Shown here piece by piece: positions 8,201 through 15,758 of a DNA stretch of 32,911 nucleotides. The first letter of the stretch is position 1. Each line of letters opens with the position of its first letter. The DNA lies in assembly GCA_027451445.1 (NCBI GenBank), contig DAIDJG010000325.1:1-32911 (forward strand). The letters run 5' to 3'. The position numbers and the translations under genes were made by a program. The DNA is from Singulisphaera sp. (GTDB taxonomy: Bacteria; Planctomycetota; Planctomycetia; Isosphaerales; Isosphaeraceae). Below the pieces are notes generated by a model. That model saw only the letters and a program-made list of their open reading frames with translations. It was not told the DNA's origin and ran no database searches.

Positions 8201-11200
8201 ATGTATTCGGGGCTCGTGCCGAAATAGGTGGCGTAGACCTTGGCGCCGTCGAAGTTGATGCCGACGTTGGAATTCGGGATTCCCTGGTTCGTGGAGAAGG
8301 TGCTGGGGAACGCTGTGCCGTCGGCATTCGTCGAGCCCGGGGCGTTGTTGAAATACTGTTGCTCGACGGCTTTCGACTCCATCGTATAGCCCATGATGCC
8401 TGCGGAGGTCATGGCCGGATCGTTGAGGGCCTGACCCAGCAGCACCAGCCCGAGCCAGGACTGCATCGCCTCGCTGGAGGATTCCTGGTTGTTGCCGGCG
8501 CCGGAACCGGTGCCACCGGCATAGCTGTGGCCGACCCACGGTTCGAAGGTCCGCAGGAACGGCAAGCTCATCGCGTTGGGGTCTGTCAGATCGGGTGTGC
8601 CGCCGGGATGCACCCAGTTGGCGTACTCCATGGCCACCATCTTGGCCATGGCGCCATATTCCAAGGCCCAGGTTGGGTCGAGCATGCTCAGAACGCCGGC
8701 CGCAGCGGTGAAATAGCCATACTGCAATTGATTGTCGGTGAAGTCCTCAGAACCGTAGCCGCAACTGAAGCCGATCAAACCGTGCATGCCCGGATAGTAG
8801 ACGAAGTAGTGGCTGGTCGTGTCCGTGCCGGGTGTGTAGGTGAACCAGTCGGTCATCGCCCGCTCGAGACTGTTCAGGAAAATGGTGTAGTCGGCCGTGT
8901 CACCCATCTGCCGGGCGATCAGGGCATATTCGGCGTACTCCTGAAGGGGCTTGGCGCCCCAGTAGGTATCGTTGCCGTACACCAGGAGCGTCTGGCCGGC
9001 CGCCTTTGAGGCGGCGGTGTCGATGTGCTGCTGGATGTAGGTTTCGAGGAACGTGCGCATTTGTTGCGGATCGAAGTCGGTCGAGACAGCGGCGGCGCTG
9101 GGGTCGTACGTGAACGCCGGGGCGCCGATGACCTGCGGCAGCGCCAGTTCGAAGTTGATCCCGTCGGTCTGCTGACTGACCGCGAAACTCGTCCCGGCCG
9201 TGAGCCGGATGTCACCGTTGAGTGACGGAAATTGCAGGTACTGGCCGGCCGAATTGGTGAGCAGGTTCAGGCCGCTGGCGCCGTTGTCGTAGTCGATCGG
9301 CAAGAAGCCCTGAAGCGTCGCGAGGTTCCCCTGGGCGGCCTGCGACGCTGTGGGCGCATTGGGGTCAATCGCCACGGTGTTGAGGTTCCAGAGCGTGGTG
9401 ATCTGGCCGGAGGCCGCGCTGTAGGGTTCCCAGTTGTACGTGCTGCTCTGCGTGCTGCCGACCTGGCGAGGGACGGCGTAGGCATACTGGTAAAAGAGGT
9501 TGAGCGTGGCGGCACTGGCATCAGGCATGTCGGCCACGACCAGGTACGGTTTGGCCCCCGCGGCGAAAGTCACCGTCCAGGCGTTCCCGTTCAGGGTGAA
9601 CGTTGTGCCCGTCGGCGCGAACACGCCCATGGGCTGGCCGCCCGTCTCGACGAGGAAATGGTCGGTCGAGAAGCTCGTCCCCAGGGCGTTGCCATTGCCG
9701 TCGTAGGCCGTGAACTGAGCCTGGCTGGCGTCGCCACCCGAATGCATCGTGAGCGTGGGCGTGATGCCGTTGAACTCGAACCAGGTGTAGGGCAGGCCTC
9801 GTCCGGTGGTGACATCCACCGAGCTCCCCGAGGGTCCTTCCATGCGGTAGTGCAGCGTCCAGTCGCCGTAGTCGAGCAGAGCATCTTGCCCGAACGTGAT
9901 CCCGGCACCGCCCACCACGAGGCTCTCCTGGCCGGTCCCCAGAATGGCTCCGCCGTCGCCGTTGGTGCCGACGCCCGAGTACGTGCTCACCGCGATGCCC
10001 GCGGCCGAGTCGTTCAGTTTCTGCGGGTACGCGTACAGATCGCCCGCGAATTGGGACACCAGCAGGTTCGTCCACCAGTCATTCGTTGGGACGGTGGCGT
10101 TAGGGGGCGGATTGATCCACTTGTAATCAGTGTTATAAACGACCGTAAACAGGTCGGGGATGGAGTTCAGCAACGCATTCGGCGGCTCAGCCGCGTACGA
10201 GCCCTGCTCGTTGGGGTCGGGTTTGGCGGACGACGGGGGCGCGACGACCGCGGACAGTTGCGCCCAGTGGTCGTTGACCGTCCCGGAGACCACTTGAACC
10301 GTCATCTTCTGCGGACCCCAGGGGATTTCGACCCACGGGTTGGTGGTGTTCGGGACGGCCGAGATGTTCGTGGCCGTCGTCAGGGTCTGGTAGCCCACTG
10401 CGGCCGGCACGCTGAACGTGAAGATCACCGGTGCGGCCGGCTGGTTGTTGGTGCCGAGGGTGCCGAACGGAGCCCCGGCATCGAAGGTGACTTGCAACTC
10501 GGCGGGCGTCGAACCGGTGTTCTCGACGCGCAGCGCGAGGGTGTACTTGCTGGTCAACTCGGCCATGATCGTGTACGTCAGCGAGTCGCCGGTGCCGAGC
10601 CCTTGCACGTCATTGCCACCGTCGGAGTCGGCCGTCGGCACCACGACCGGGGCCGTCCCCGTCGGGGAGGAGTCGCCGTCCGGCGCCGCGTCGTAGTTGT
10701 TCGCCGCGATCTGCGTGCTCGCCCCGGATGCGGGGATGTCCCAGGGAGCGCTGTTGTTGCCGGAGGTACGGGAGTTGATGAGGCGGAAATCGTCGATATC
10801 GACGCCGCTGCTGGTTCCCGCAGGGTCGGCATCGGTGAAGCGCAGGGTGTTGAGGCCGACACCCGGCAAGGTGATCAGGGCCGTGGCCGTCTCATAGGTC
10901 CAGATGCTGCCTGTCGGCGCAAACGACACCGTGCCCACGGGGACCAGGCTGGTGACCCCGGTCGCCGGGTCGGTATAGGTCGAGCTGATATCGAAGGTGG
11001 AGGTCTGTGTTCCCGAGTTGGCATAGCTCACCAGCAACTGGTATTGCAAGCTGGGGCTGACCGGCTGATACGCGGGCTGCGTCACAGCGGGGCTGAGGGG
11101 AACCACGTTCGTTGGGACCAGGACGCTGTACTGAGTCCAGTCGCCGCCCTGCCAGTTGGTGGTCACAAGCCCTGTGCCCCGGTTGGCCAGGTCGACGTAC

Positions 11201-12081
11201 TCCCCAGGTCGGAACGGCGTCGAGCTGTAGGGATAGGTGCCCGGGTCCAGTGATTGATCGAGCCAGTAGTAACCGGCGCTCTGCACGCCGGTCGACCCTG
11301 CAGCCTGTCCACCGAGGTCGTAGTTTTCCGATTGAATCTGCGCCGCGCCAAACGCAGGGAGAACCGGCGGAGCGCCGCGCAGACCCACGCCGGGAGCCGT
11401 GCCCTCGGGGGCGTAGGCCGATTCGGACGCGCTCGCATCTGCGCCGGGTGTGAGACTGATGTAGTCCAGGTTGTAGCCGCCGCTATCTTCCCAGACGGTC
11501 ATGACTTGCGTGCCGGACGAGAGGGTGACGCTTGTGGTGAAGTCCTGATAGTCGCCCCAGCCGCCGGTGTTGGTAATGGCGACCTCACCCGAGGTGGCGC
11601 TCGGTGGAACGGTGCGGGCGCCGCCGTCGCCGAAGCTCGCATGAACCGCGCCGCCGTTCGCCGCGCTGGAGGCGTGGAAATCCACCACGTAAGTGCCGGG
11701 TTGGTCCACGTGGATGGTGTAGTTCATCCAGTCGCCAGTGTCGAGATAGCCCACATCGTACGTGTTGCCGTCGCTGGCAAAGGGGCCCTCCACGCCCATG
11801 CCCTCGTTCGGCCGATACGCGCCGCCGGGGTTCCTGGCGAAGTTGCTGTGATACGCAACCCCCTCGCCGCCGTAGTCGAAATTCTCGGCCTCGATCACCG
11901 AGGGACCATACGGCAAGACTTCCCAGGGCTGTCCGTCGGCTGTGAACGGCGTGCTGGCGGAAAGTACGAGGCGAGGTTCAAGTGCTTCCATCGTCAGCCG
12001 GACCCTGGACGCCCGGCACTTCGCCGGGGCACAGTAGATCGGACGGGATGAGCGCGCAGACAGACCCTTGAGCCAACGCAT
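5299..12081 (-). CDS. Secreted multidomain GH81 endo-beta-1,3-glucanase
   Basis: Giant exported enzyme of 2260 residues, expected to cleave beta-1,3-glucan (laminarin, callose, fungal wall glucan). The ATG at 12081 is chosen because AAAGGAG lies just upstream; an in-frame ATG at 12123 lacks this. Order: LEPR-XLL export motif LEPRLVLSA (34-42); CBM6-like domain (62-212, AENFDYGGEGVAYH); a second such domain (246-436); a beta-sandwich (455-612); GH81 catalytic region (about 645-1480) with PTNDWWTNLL, the probable acid Asp1116 in FTDNQLQYGYF, and Glu1200/Glu1204 in NNQESSSEA; PKD-like and Ig-like domains (1490-1670); FN3 (1672-1763); F5/8 type C (1766-1892); FN3 (1897-1986); F5/8 type C (1993-2119); F5/8 type C (2127-2260). 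No C-terminal anchor is seen. GH81 and domain calls are by motif; Asp1116 is assigned by analogy. Confidence 0.9.
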   Translation of the reverse strand: MRWLKGLSARSSRPIYCAPAKCRASRVRLTMEALEPRLVLSASTPFTADGQPWEVLPYGPSVIEAENFDYGGEGVAYHSNFARNPGGAYRPNEGMGVEGPFASDGNTYDVGYLDTGDWMNYTIHVDQPGTYVVDFHASSAANGGAVHASFGDGGARTVPPSATSGEVAITNTGGWGDYQDFTTSVTLSSGTQVMTVWEDSGGYNLDYISLTPGADASASESAYAPEGTAPGVGLRGAPPVLPAFGAAQIQSENYDLGGQAAGSTGVQSAGYYWLDQSLDPGTYPYSSTPFRPGEYVDLANRGTGLVTTNWQGGDWTQYSVLVPTNVVPLSPAVTQPAYQPVSPSLQYQLLVSYANSGTQTSTFDISSTYTDPATGVTSLVPVGTVSFAPTGSIWTYETATALITLPGVGLNTLRFTDADPAGTSSGVDIDDFRLINSRTSGNNSAPWDIPASGASTQIAANNYDAAPDGDSSPTGTAPVVVPTADSDGGNDVQGLGTGDSLTYTIMAELTSKYTLALRVENTGSTPAELQVTFDAGAPFGTLGTNNQPAAPVIFTFSVPAAVGYQTLTTATNISAVPNTTNPWVEIPWGPQKMTVQVVSGTVNDHWAQLSAVVAPPSSAKPDPNEQGSYAAEPPNALLNSIPDLFTVVYNTDYKWINPPPNATVPTNDWWTNLLVSQFAGDLYAYPQKLNDSAAGIAVSTYSGVGTNGDGGAILGTGQESLVVGGAGITFGQDALLDYGDWTLHYRMEGPSGSSVDVTTGRGLPYTWFEFNGITPTLTMHSGGDASQAQFTAYDGNGNALGTSFSTDHFLVETGGQPMGVFAPTGTTFTLNGNAWTVTFAAGAKPYLVVADMPDASAATLNLFYQYAYAVPRQVGSTQSSTYNWEPYSAASGQITTLWNLNTVAIDPNAPTASQAAQGNLATLQGFLPIDYDNGASGLNLLTNSAGQYLQFPSLNGDIRLTAGTSFAVSQQTDGINFELALPQVIGAPAFTYDPSAAAVSTDFDPQQMRTFLETYIQQHIDTAASKAAGQTLLVYGNDTYWGAKPLQEYAEYALIARQMGDTADYTIFLNSLERAMTDWFTYTPGTDTTSHYFVYYPGMHGLIGFSCGYGSEDFTDNQLQYGYFTAAAGVLSMLDPTWALEYGAMAKMVAMEYANWVHPGGTPDLTDPNAMSLPFLRTFEPWVGHSYAGGTGSGAGNNQESSSEAMQSWLGLVLLGQALNDPAMTSAGIMGYTMESKAVEQQYFNNAPGSTNADGTAFPSTFSTNQGIPNSNVGINFDGAKVYATYFGTSPEYILGIQALPIWPDLDYLGRDPVAASAAIQNMLAERNVYYNQTATNPNYNPADPGTYNTFASFDDPGGFGGADWLNITLGFQAEYDPQATANAYAQDIAQGGGAATQGTTGLYYWQDHSYQTYGNRDWDDHLSVPLGGVYSHGSDSTTVSNTITYMAYNPATTPETVQVLDSHNNVLDSFLAQPGFNVVTRSATGGQAPPIITQEPAANPATVTGTSTQLSVLGTDEEQDETNLTYTWALISGPPGAQATFSANGTNAAQSTTVIFTATGTYTLEVNVTDTNGLSTTSTVAVDVLPSLSTLVLTPSTTSLFTNSAQQFSVSGIDQFGAVVGNPGVTWSVVGPGAISNTGYYWAPGAPGSAVVIATDGAVSASAAVNVLNQLPSPTGLSATVENDYTQVDLSWTTPSGSVTGYYVYRGTAPGDESATPLNASPITGTSFVDTTVASQTSYFYTVKAVNVGGASAASNEASATTAPDLALNAVAMSSSDENGGVGPANAVDGNSTTRWSSEFSDPQWIAVDLGAVYNISEVKLNWETAAGKDYLIQVSTDGINWSKAVTITGNTASGWHDYSDLDTSGQYVRVYGTARTTQYGYSLFDFSVYGSQAATAPSGLTATDNFAYAIDLSWTAPSGTVSGYNIYRGTTAGGESTTPINATPVTGTTFQDTTVIPSNTYFYVVEAVNTAGSSVTSNEASATTPAVASSDLALNRPVFASSVECDAFPASNAVDGNSGTRWSSAFSDPQWIYVDLGFDYNISEVKLNWENAAGKDYQIQVSNDANTWTTVVSVTGNTTSGAHDYTGLSGTGRYVRILGTARDTQWGYSLFDFNVYGTGTTLGVTPLDRSAWAASASSTEGGGSAANAIDGSFDSRWSSGTAQTAGQWFQIDLGSVQAFDRIAFDAGNSVNDFARGYEILVSDNGTDWSTDPAIASGTGTGSLIDVSLSTPVKARYIRIVQTGSASYWWSIAELNVFV
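5725..6393 (-). repeat. Intragenic FN3-F5/8C module, copy 2
   Basis: Encodes residues 1897-2119 of the GH81 protein, an FN3 domain followed by a discoidin-type F5/8 C domain. It is the tandem partner of 6406-7068. The two share a perfect 32-base stretch (5927-5958 here), within KLNWE-AAGKDY and NISEV coding sequence. Confidence 0.8.
6406..7068 (-). repeat. Intragenic FN3-F5/8C module, copy 1
   Basis: Encodes residues 1672-1892. It shares with copy 2 the motifs SGxYxYRGT, NAVDGNSxTRWSS, FSDPQWI, NISEVKLNWE, GTARxTQ and GYSLFDFxVYG, and at DNA level a perfect 32-base match (6608-6639). This indicates tandem duplication of a two-domain unit. Confidence 0.8.
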
Positions 12082-12542
12082 GGGGGCTCCTTTGGTGAGC
12101 AAAGAGTTAATGTTGGCCGTCAATCAGAATGAGGGGCGAGCCGAAAGGTGCTCCTCACCGGACGTGTTCGATTGAGACGCGTTGGGGGCGGTTGAGGACG
12201 GTTTCGCGGGGCAGACTCATCAGGCTCCGGCCTGGTTTCGTAACAATGCCGGTGTGCTCTTGGCATGTGACGTCGCGGCCAAGTGCCACGTTGAGAGCGT
12301 TTTCGATGCTCATGATTCTGCCCCTGAGAGCGGGATCGCTCGAGGCCGTTCGCGACACCGCATGGGTTCGCGGCGAACCGGTCGACGTCTCCGCTGTCAC
12401 ATTCCTAGGCGTTGGGCAAGGACACACGCACGGTCGCATGACGAAGATGATGCTTTTGCGCTGCAATGGAGGTGAGTCGAGAGCGAAATCATTCCGCGTG
12501 TCCCGTTTTGTTGGTCAGTCACCGTACGCATGGAGTAGACCG
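12082..12542. other. Divergent intergenic region
   Basis: About 460 bases between the GH81 gene (minus) and a small membrane-protein gene (plus). Open frames run through it on both strands but have no family signal, no convincing ribosome binding site and odd composition, so none is called. It presumably holds the promoters of both flanking genes; I could not pick out a convincing -35/-10 pair. Confidence 0.45.
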
Positions 12543-12953
12543 GTGGAAACGCGTGATCTCGCGGCCTTCGCCGCGTTCGCGGCGTGGATCGGCTTCTGGG
12601 CCGTATGGAATTATCGCCGGCGCCGAAAGGCCCTGCGGTTCCTGCGGAGGTGGGCCGAGGAAGCCCGCGTCACGTTGATGAGCACGGCCCCTTGGCAAAC
12701 GTGGAAGAACTACATCCTGATAATTGACAAACCGCCTTTCTGGCGGTGGGGAGCTTACCCGTTCCACGTCCAGGTTCGGACCGAAAGGGGCGAGATCGAA
12801 GAAGGCTGGGTCCTCTGCGACGCACGGCGAGCCCTTGCCGTATGGGGTTCTGGACGCATTCACCAAACGGAGTGGATCGAGTCCGAGAAGACACCTGAAT
12901 CGATTCCACCCACCGGCCTGTGGGATCAGGAACACGACGGACCTTCAGAATAG
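12543..12953 (+). CDS. Small membrane-anchored hypothetical protein
   Basis: Protein of 136 residues, start GTG at 12543, chosen because GGAG (12532-12535) lies 7 bases upstream and the protein then begins with a sensible membrane anchor. The longer upstream frame to 12129 lacks such a signal. Residues 5-21 (LAAFAAFAAWIGFWAVW) form one transmembrane helix followed by the basic stop-transfer run NYRRRRKALRFLRRW, predicting an N-out, C-in single-pass protein. The cytoplasmic part contains WQTWKNYILIIDKPPFWRWGAYPFHVQV and a strand-rich EIEEGWVLCDARRALAVW segment. No known family recognised. It is convergent with the beta-helix gene. Confidence 0.62.
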   Translation: METRDLAAFAAFAAWIGFWAVWNYRRRRKALRFLRRWAEEARVTLMSTAPWQTWKNYILIIDKPPFWRWGAYPFHVQVRTERGEIEEGWVLCDARRALAVWGSGRIHQTEWIESEKTPESIPPTGLWDQEHDGPSE

Positions 12954-13049
12954 CTGGACGATGGAACGGAGGGAGCAATAGAGGTCATCGAACCGCGCAC
13001 AATCGGTCGATGCCGTGCGCACAGCCCACTGCCTCAACAAATAATCGTG

Positions 13050-13069
13050 CGTTTAATTTTAAGTAAACG
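13050..13069. terminator. Weak AT-rich hairpin between convergent genes
   Basis: CGTTTA and TAAACG arms flank an 8-base A/T-rich loop, midway between the convergent genes ending at 12953 and 13162. It could act in both directions; the stem is only 6 base pairs. Confidence 0.25.
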
Positions 13070-13161
13070 GCGACACCCGAGTCTACTTCCCCTGCGCGAT
13101 TGAGCCGTGAGACACTCCAAGATGCTTATGGACCAGGGCTCGGTACGTCGACTTCCCGTTT

Positions 13162-14463
13162 TCACGGATTCAGTTCTGTGTTCGCGACACCGCCGGAGCC
13201 GGCTGGGAAGAGGTTATTGGAAAAGTGGAGGCCGCGGGGGGCGTTCGGTTCACCTTCGACGCGGACGGCGTAGCGATAGCGCGGGGTGCCGCTGCTGGAC
13301 AACACGTTGCCCTGCACGATCACGTCGGCTAGGGGTGGATCATCGGGTTCCTGACCGTGGTCGAATCGGAAGGGGGAACGCTCCAATCCCCAGATCCAGT
13401 GTGCGTCGCCGTGGCCAAAGTCGGAGACGATGTTGTTCGCAATGATGGAACCGCCGTCCGTATTTTTCGTATGCGAGGCGACGCCGGGCATCAAGCCGAT
13501 CGCCCAAAGGCTGTTCTTCACGAACTGATTGCCCGTGATGAGGATATTGCGCGAACCGTGCATGGCCTTCATGCCCATGAACGAGTTCACGACGACATTG
13601 TTCGAGACGATCGCGTGATCGCAGTGCAGATCAATGCCCTGTGCGGCGTTTTCAATGTGATTCCCGAGAATGCGGGTTAGGTCGCTCTGCTCCGGAGAGG
13701 TGACGATGATCGCGGAACCCTGTTGCCAGTTATCCGTGTACGCAGCGTCCCAGGCCTGCTGGTTCATGAGCCGGCCCTTCTCCGGATTCTTCTTCACCCA
13801 ATCGCCCAGTTTATGCCTGGCCTTGATCTCCGGTGTGGGACGCAGGTTGTCTTCGATGATGCGGTTCGCTTCGATCAGCGTTCCCGACGAGCTCCGGACG
13901 CTGATCCCCGTTCCATCGGTGCAGTTGAAGGCATAACCCCAGTTGAGGTCTGCCGTCCGGTCATCGATCGTCACGCGCATGTAGTTTCGCACAAGGCAAT
14001 GGCTTATGCGTGCTCCGTGGCAGTCGCGCAGGGCGATGGCGGCGGATCGGGTTTGGTTGTCGATCACGCGAACGTTTTCGACGACCAAGTCGCGGGCGTT
14101 GATCGCCAGTACTCCTTCGTTCGAAGTCTCTTGTTTCCCCTCGGGTCGTGTTAGCGTCACGTCGCGCAGCTCCACACCGGCGGCCCGCTCGATTTCGATG
14201 ATCGGTTGTTCCGCAACGCGCTGAATGATGCGGCCGGGGCCATACAGACCGGACCGATCGGTGTGAATTCGAATCTTGGTGGAGATTGGATGGTCGCCGG
14301 CGGGGACATACACCATCCGGCCGGGATTCGCGTCGATCGCGGCCTGGATCGAAGGATACGCCGTGACCGACGGATCGAGCCCCGGAGGCGGATCGGCACT
14401 CGCCGCTTCACGAGCGAGGGCGAAAACCAGTACGACGCTCCAAACCTTTGATAAATGGCTCAT
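13162..14463 (-). CDS. Secreted right-handed beta-helix protein
   Basis: Exported protein of 433 residues with a signal peptide (MSHLSKVWSVVLVFALAREAAS, cleavage near 22). The mature part begins TAYPSIQAAIDANPGRMVYVPAGDHPI, the classic first turn of pectate-lyase-like parallel beta-helices. Parallel beta-helix repeats follow: ELRDVTLTR, DLVVENVRVIDNQTRSA, ARISHCLVRNY, LIEANRIIEDN, RILGNHIENAAQGIDLHCDHAIVSNNVVVNSF, ILITGNQFVKNS and SIIANNIVSDFGHG. Members cleave or bind polysaccharides (polysaccharide lyases, glycoside hydrolases, NosD-like proteins); I see no catalytic signature that fixes the activity. It lies 32 bases downstream of the amidohydrolase gene on the same strand, so the two are probably cotranscribed. 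Confidence 0.85.
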   Translation of the reverse strand: MSHLSKVWSVVLVFALAREAASADPPPGLDPSVTAYPSIQAAIDANPGRMVYVPAGDHPISTKIRIHTDRSGLYGPGRIIQRVAEQPIIEIERAAGVELRDVTLTRPEGKQETSNEGVLAINARDLVVENVRVIDNQTRSAAIALRDCHGARISHCLVRNYMRVTIDDRTADLNWGYAFNCTDGTGISVRSSSGTLIEANRIIEDNLRPTPEIKARHKLGDWVKKNPEKGRLMNQQAWDAAYTDNWQQGSAIIVTSPEQSDLTRILGNHIENAAQGIDLHCDHAIVSNNVVVNSFMGMKAMHGSRNILITGNQFVKNSLWAIGLMPGVASHTKNTDGGSIIANNIVSDFGHGDAHWIWGLERSPFRFDHGQEPDDPPLADVIVQGNVLSSSGTPRYRYAVRVEGEPNAPRGLHFSNNLFPAGSGGVANTELNP

Positions 14464-14495
14464 GTTTCCGTTCGTGGTAAGCGTGCAGGCGAGGA

Positions 14496-15554
14496 TCAGA
14501 TCTGGAACAGCGATCGGGCGTTTGTGCTGAGGATCTTCGCTTCCGTGGTGGTGGCAAGCTTCAAGCTGCGCAGCGGGTCGAGGATCTCTTGCGGTTGGAC
14601 CCAGGGGTGGTCGCTCGAAAAGAGGAGCCGGTCCTCGCCGCTGAAATCGAGCGCGAAGCGCAACGCTTCGGGGAGCGGCGACACGATGTCCATATAAATG
14701 GCACGAAGATACTCACTCGGCTTGCGCTCGAGATTCTGGGGACCGCGTTTGAGCACGGCAAGCTGGTGGTCCATCCGGCCGCAAATGTAAGGGAGCGTGC
14801 CGCCGAGGTGGGGACAAACCAGCTTGAGCCGTGGATGCTTGTCGAGCAGACCGCTGGCAATGATCCGGGCGATGGCAATCGTGTTTTCGAACATGTTGCC
14901 AAGCGTGCTGGTGAGTTCATAGCCCTTGACCTGTTCGGTCGTTAGCGGCTTGGCAGGGTGCAGGAGGATCGGTACCCCTAATTCCTCGGCGCGTGCGTAG
15001 AGCCAGCGGAATTGCGGCTCGTCGCACCACGCGCCGGCGAGGTTGGTATAGAGCAGTATGCCCTTGAATCCGAGCTTGTTCACGCAACGGTCGAGCTCCG
15101 CCGCGGACGCCTTTTCGTCTTGCAGCGGCAGCGTGCAGAGCCCACGAAACCGGGATGGGTGCCTGGCCATCACGGCCGCCAGCGAATCGTGGATCAACTG
15201 CGCGACCGCGGGACCGTCGTCGCCGAACCACTCGGGCCCGGGGTCGTTATTGCTGAGCAGGGTGATCTCGATACCGTTGGCATCCATCGCGGCGAGCTTC
15301 GCATCGATGTCGAGGTATGACGGAGGGACCTTGCGCAGCCAGTCTCCCATTTTGAGGTAGACCGTCCCACCTTGGTCATACACGAGCGGCTCGACTTTTC
15401 GCCGGCGCATCATGTTGAGGACATCGGACAAGAACAGATGACTCTGGCAATCGATAATCCGGTTTGTGGCAACGCGAAGCGAAGCTCCGGATGCGGTGTC
15501 AGCGAGCACGACCCCGCTCATCAACGATGCCGAGAGAAAGCTGCGGCGGTCCAT
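14496..15554 (-). CDS. Tat-exported amidohydrolase of the ACMSD-like group
   Basis: Protein of 352 residues with a twin-arginine signal (MDRRSFLSASLMSGVVLADTASGA), so it is exported folded. The rest is an amidohydrolase_2 (TIM-barrel) domain related to aminocarboxymuconate-semialdehyde decarboxylase. Visible ligand positions: D35-x-Q37-x-H39 (CQSHLF, where the usual HxH is QxH), His199 in ILLHPAKP, His249 in VCPHLGG and Asp315 in SSDHPW. LSNNDPGPEWFG and LLYTNLAG are further marks of this subfamily. Members decarboxylate or hydrolyse carboxylated aromatic or lactone compounds; the substrate here is unknown. The ATG at 15554 has AGGA 5 bases upstream. It heads a likely two-gene operon with the beta-helix gene and is divergent from the propeller gene at 15759. 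Confidence 0.87.
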   Translation of the reverse strand: MDRRSFLSASLMSGVVLADTASGASLRVATNRIIDCQSHLFLSDVLNMMRRRKVEPLVYDQGGTVYLKMGDWLRKVPPSYLDIDAKLAAMDANGIEITLLSNNDPGPEWFGDDGPAVAQLIHDSLAAVMARHPSRFRGLCTLPLQDEKASAAELDRCVNKLGFKGILLYTNLAGAWCDEPQFRWLYARAEELGVPILLHPAKPLTTEQVKGYELTSTLGNMFENTIAIARIIASGLLDKHPRLKLVCPHLGGTLPYICGRMDHQLAVLKRGPQNLERKPSEYLRAIYMDIVSPLPEALRFALDFSGEDRLLFSSDHPWVQPQEILDPLRSLKLATTTEAKILSTNARSLFQI

Positions 15555-15758
15555 AGGAATCCTGCTCCCAGGGAGAATCGGTCACCCGGGACAACATAAG
15601 ACGTTTCCTGGCGACCAGCAAGCCGCGCGACCCAAAGCAGGAGAATGCTTCTGCGCGATCCCCCCACGCTCGGCTGTTGCAGGCCAGCCTCGGCTGGTCT
15701 ACCATCCACCCATCAAGAATCCCTATCTCATCCTGACCCTATTCTGCAAGGAACTCCG

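Noticed and set aside
9232-11253. Plus-strand 673-codon frame opposite the GH81 gene
   Set aside because: Gly/Arg/Val-rich shadow of the GH81 frame with no domain pattern.
12155-12466. Minus-strand open frame of 103 codons in the divergent region
   Set aside because: No family signal, Cys/Pro-rich unnatural start and no ribosome binding site; likely chance in GC-rich DNA.
12129-12542. Upstream extension of the small membrane protein frame
   Set aside because: The added residues look non-coding, while GTG at 12543 has GGAG at good spacing and starts a clean membrane anchor.
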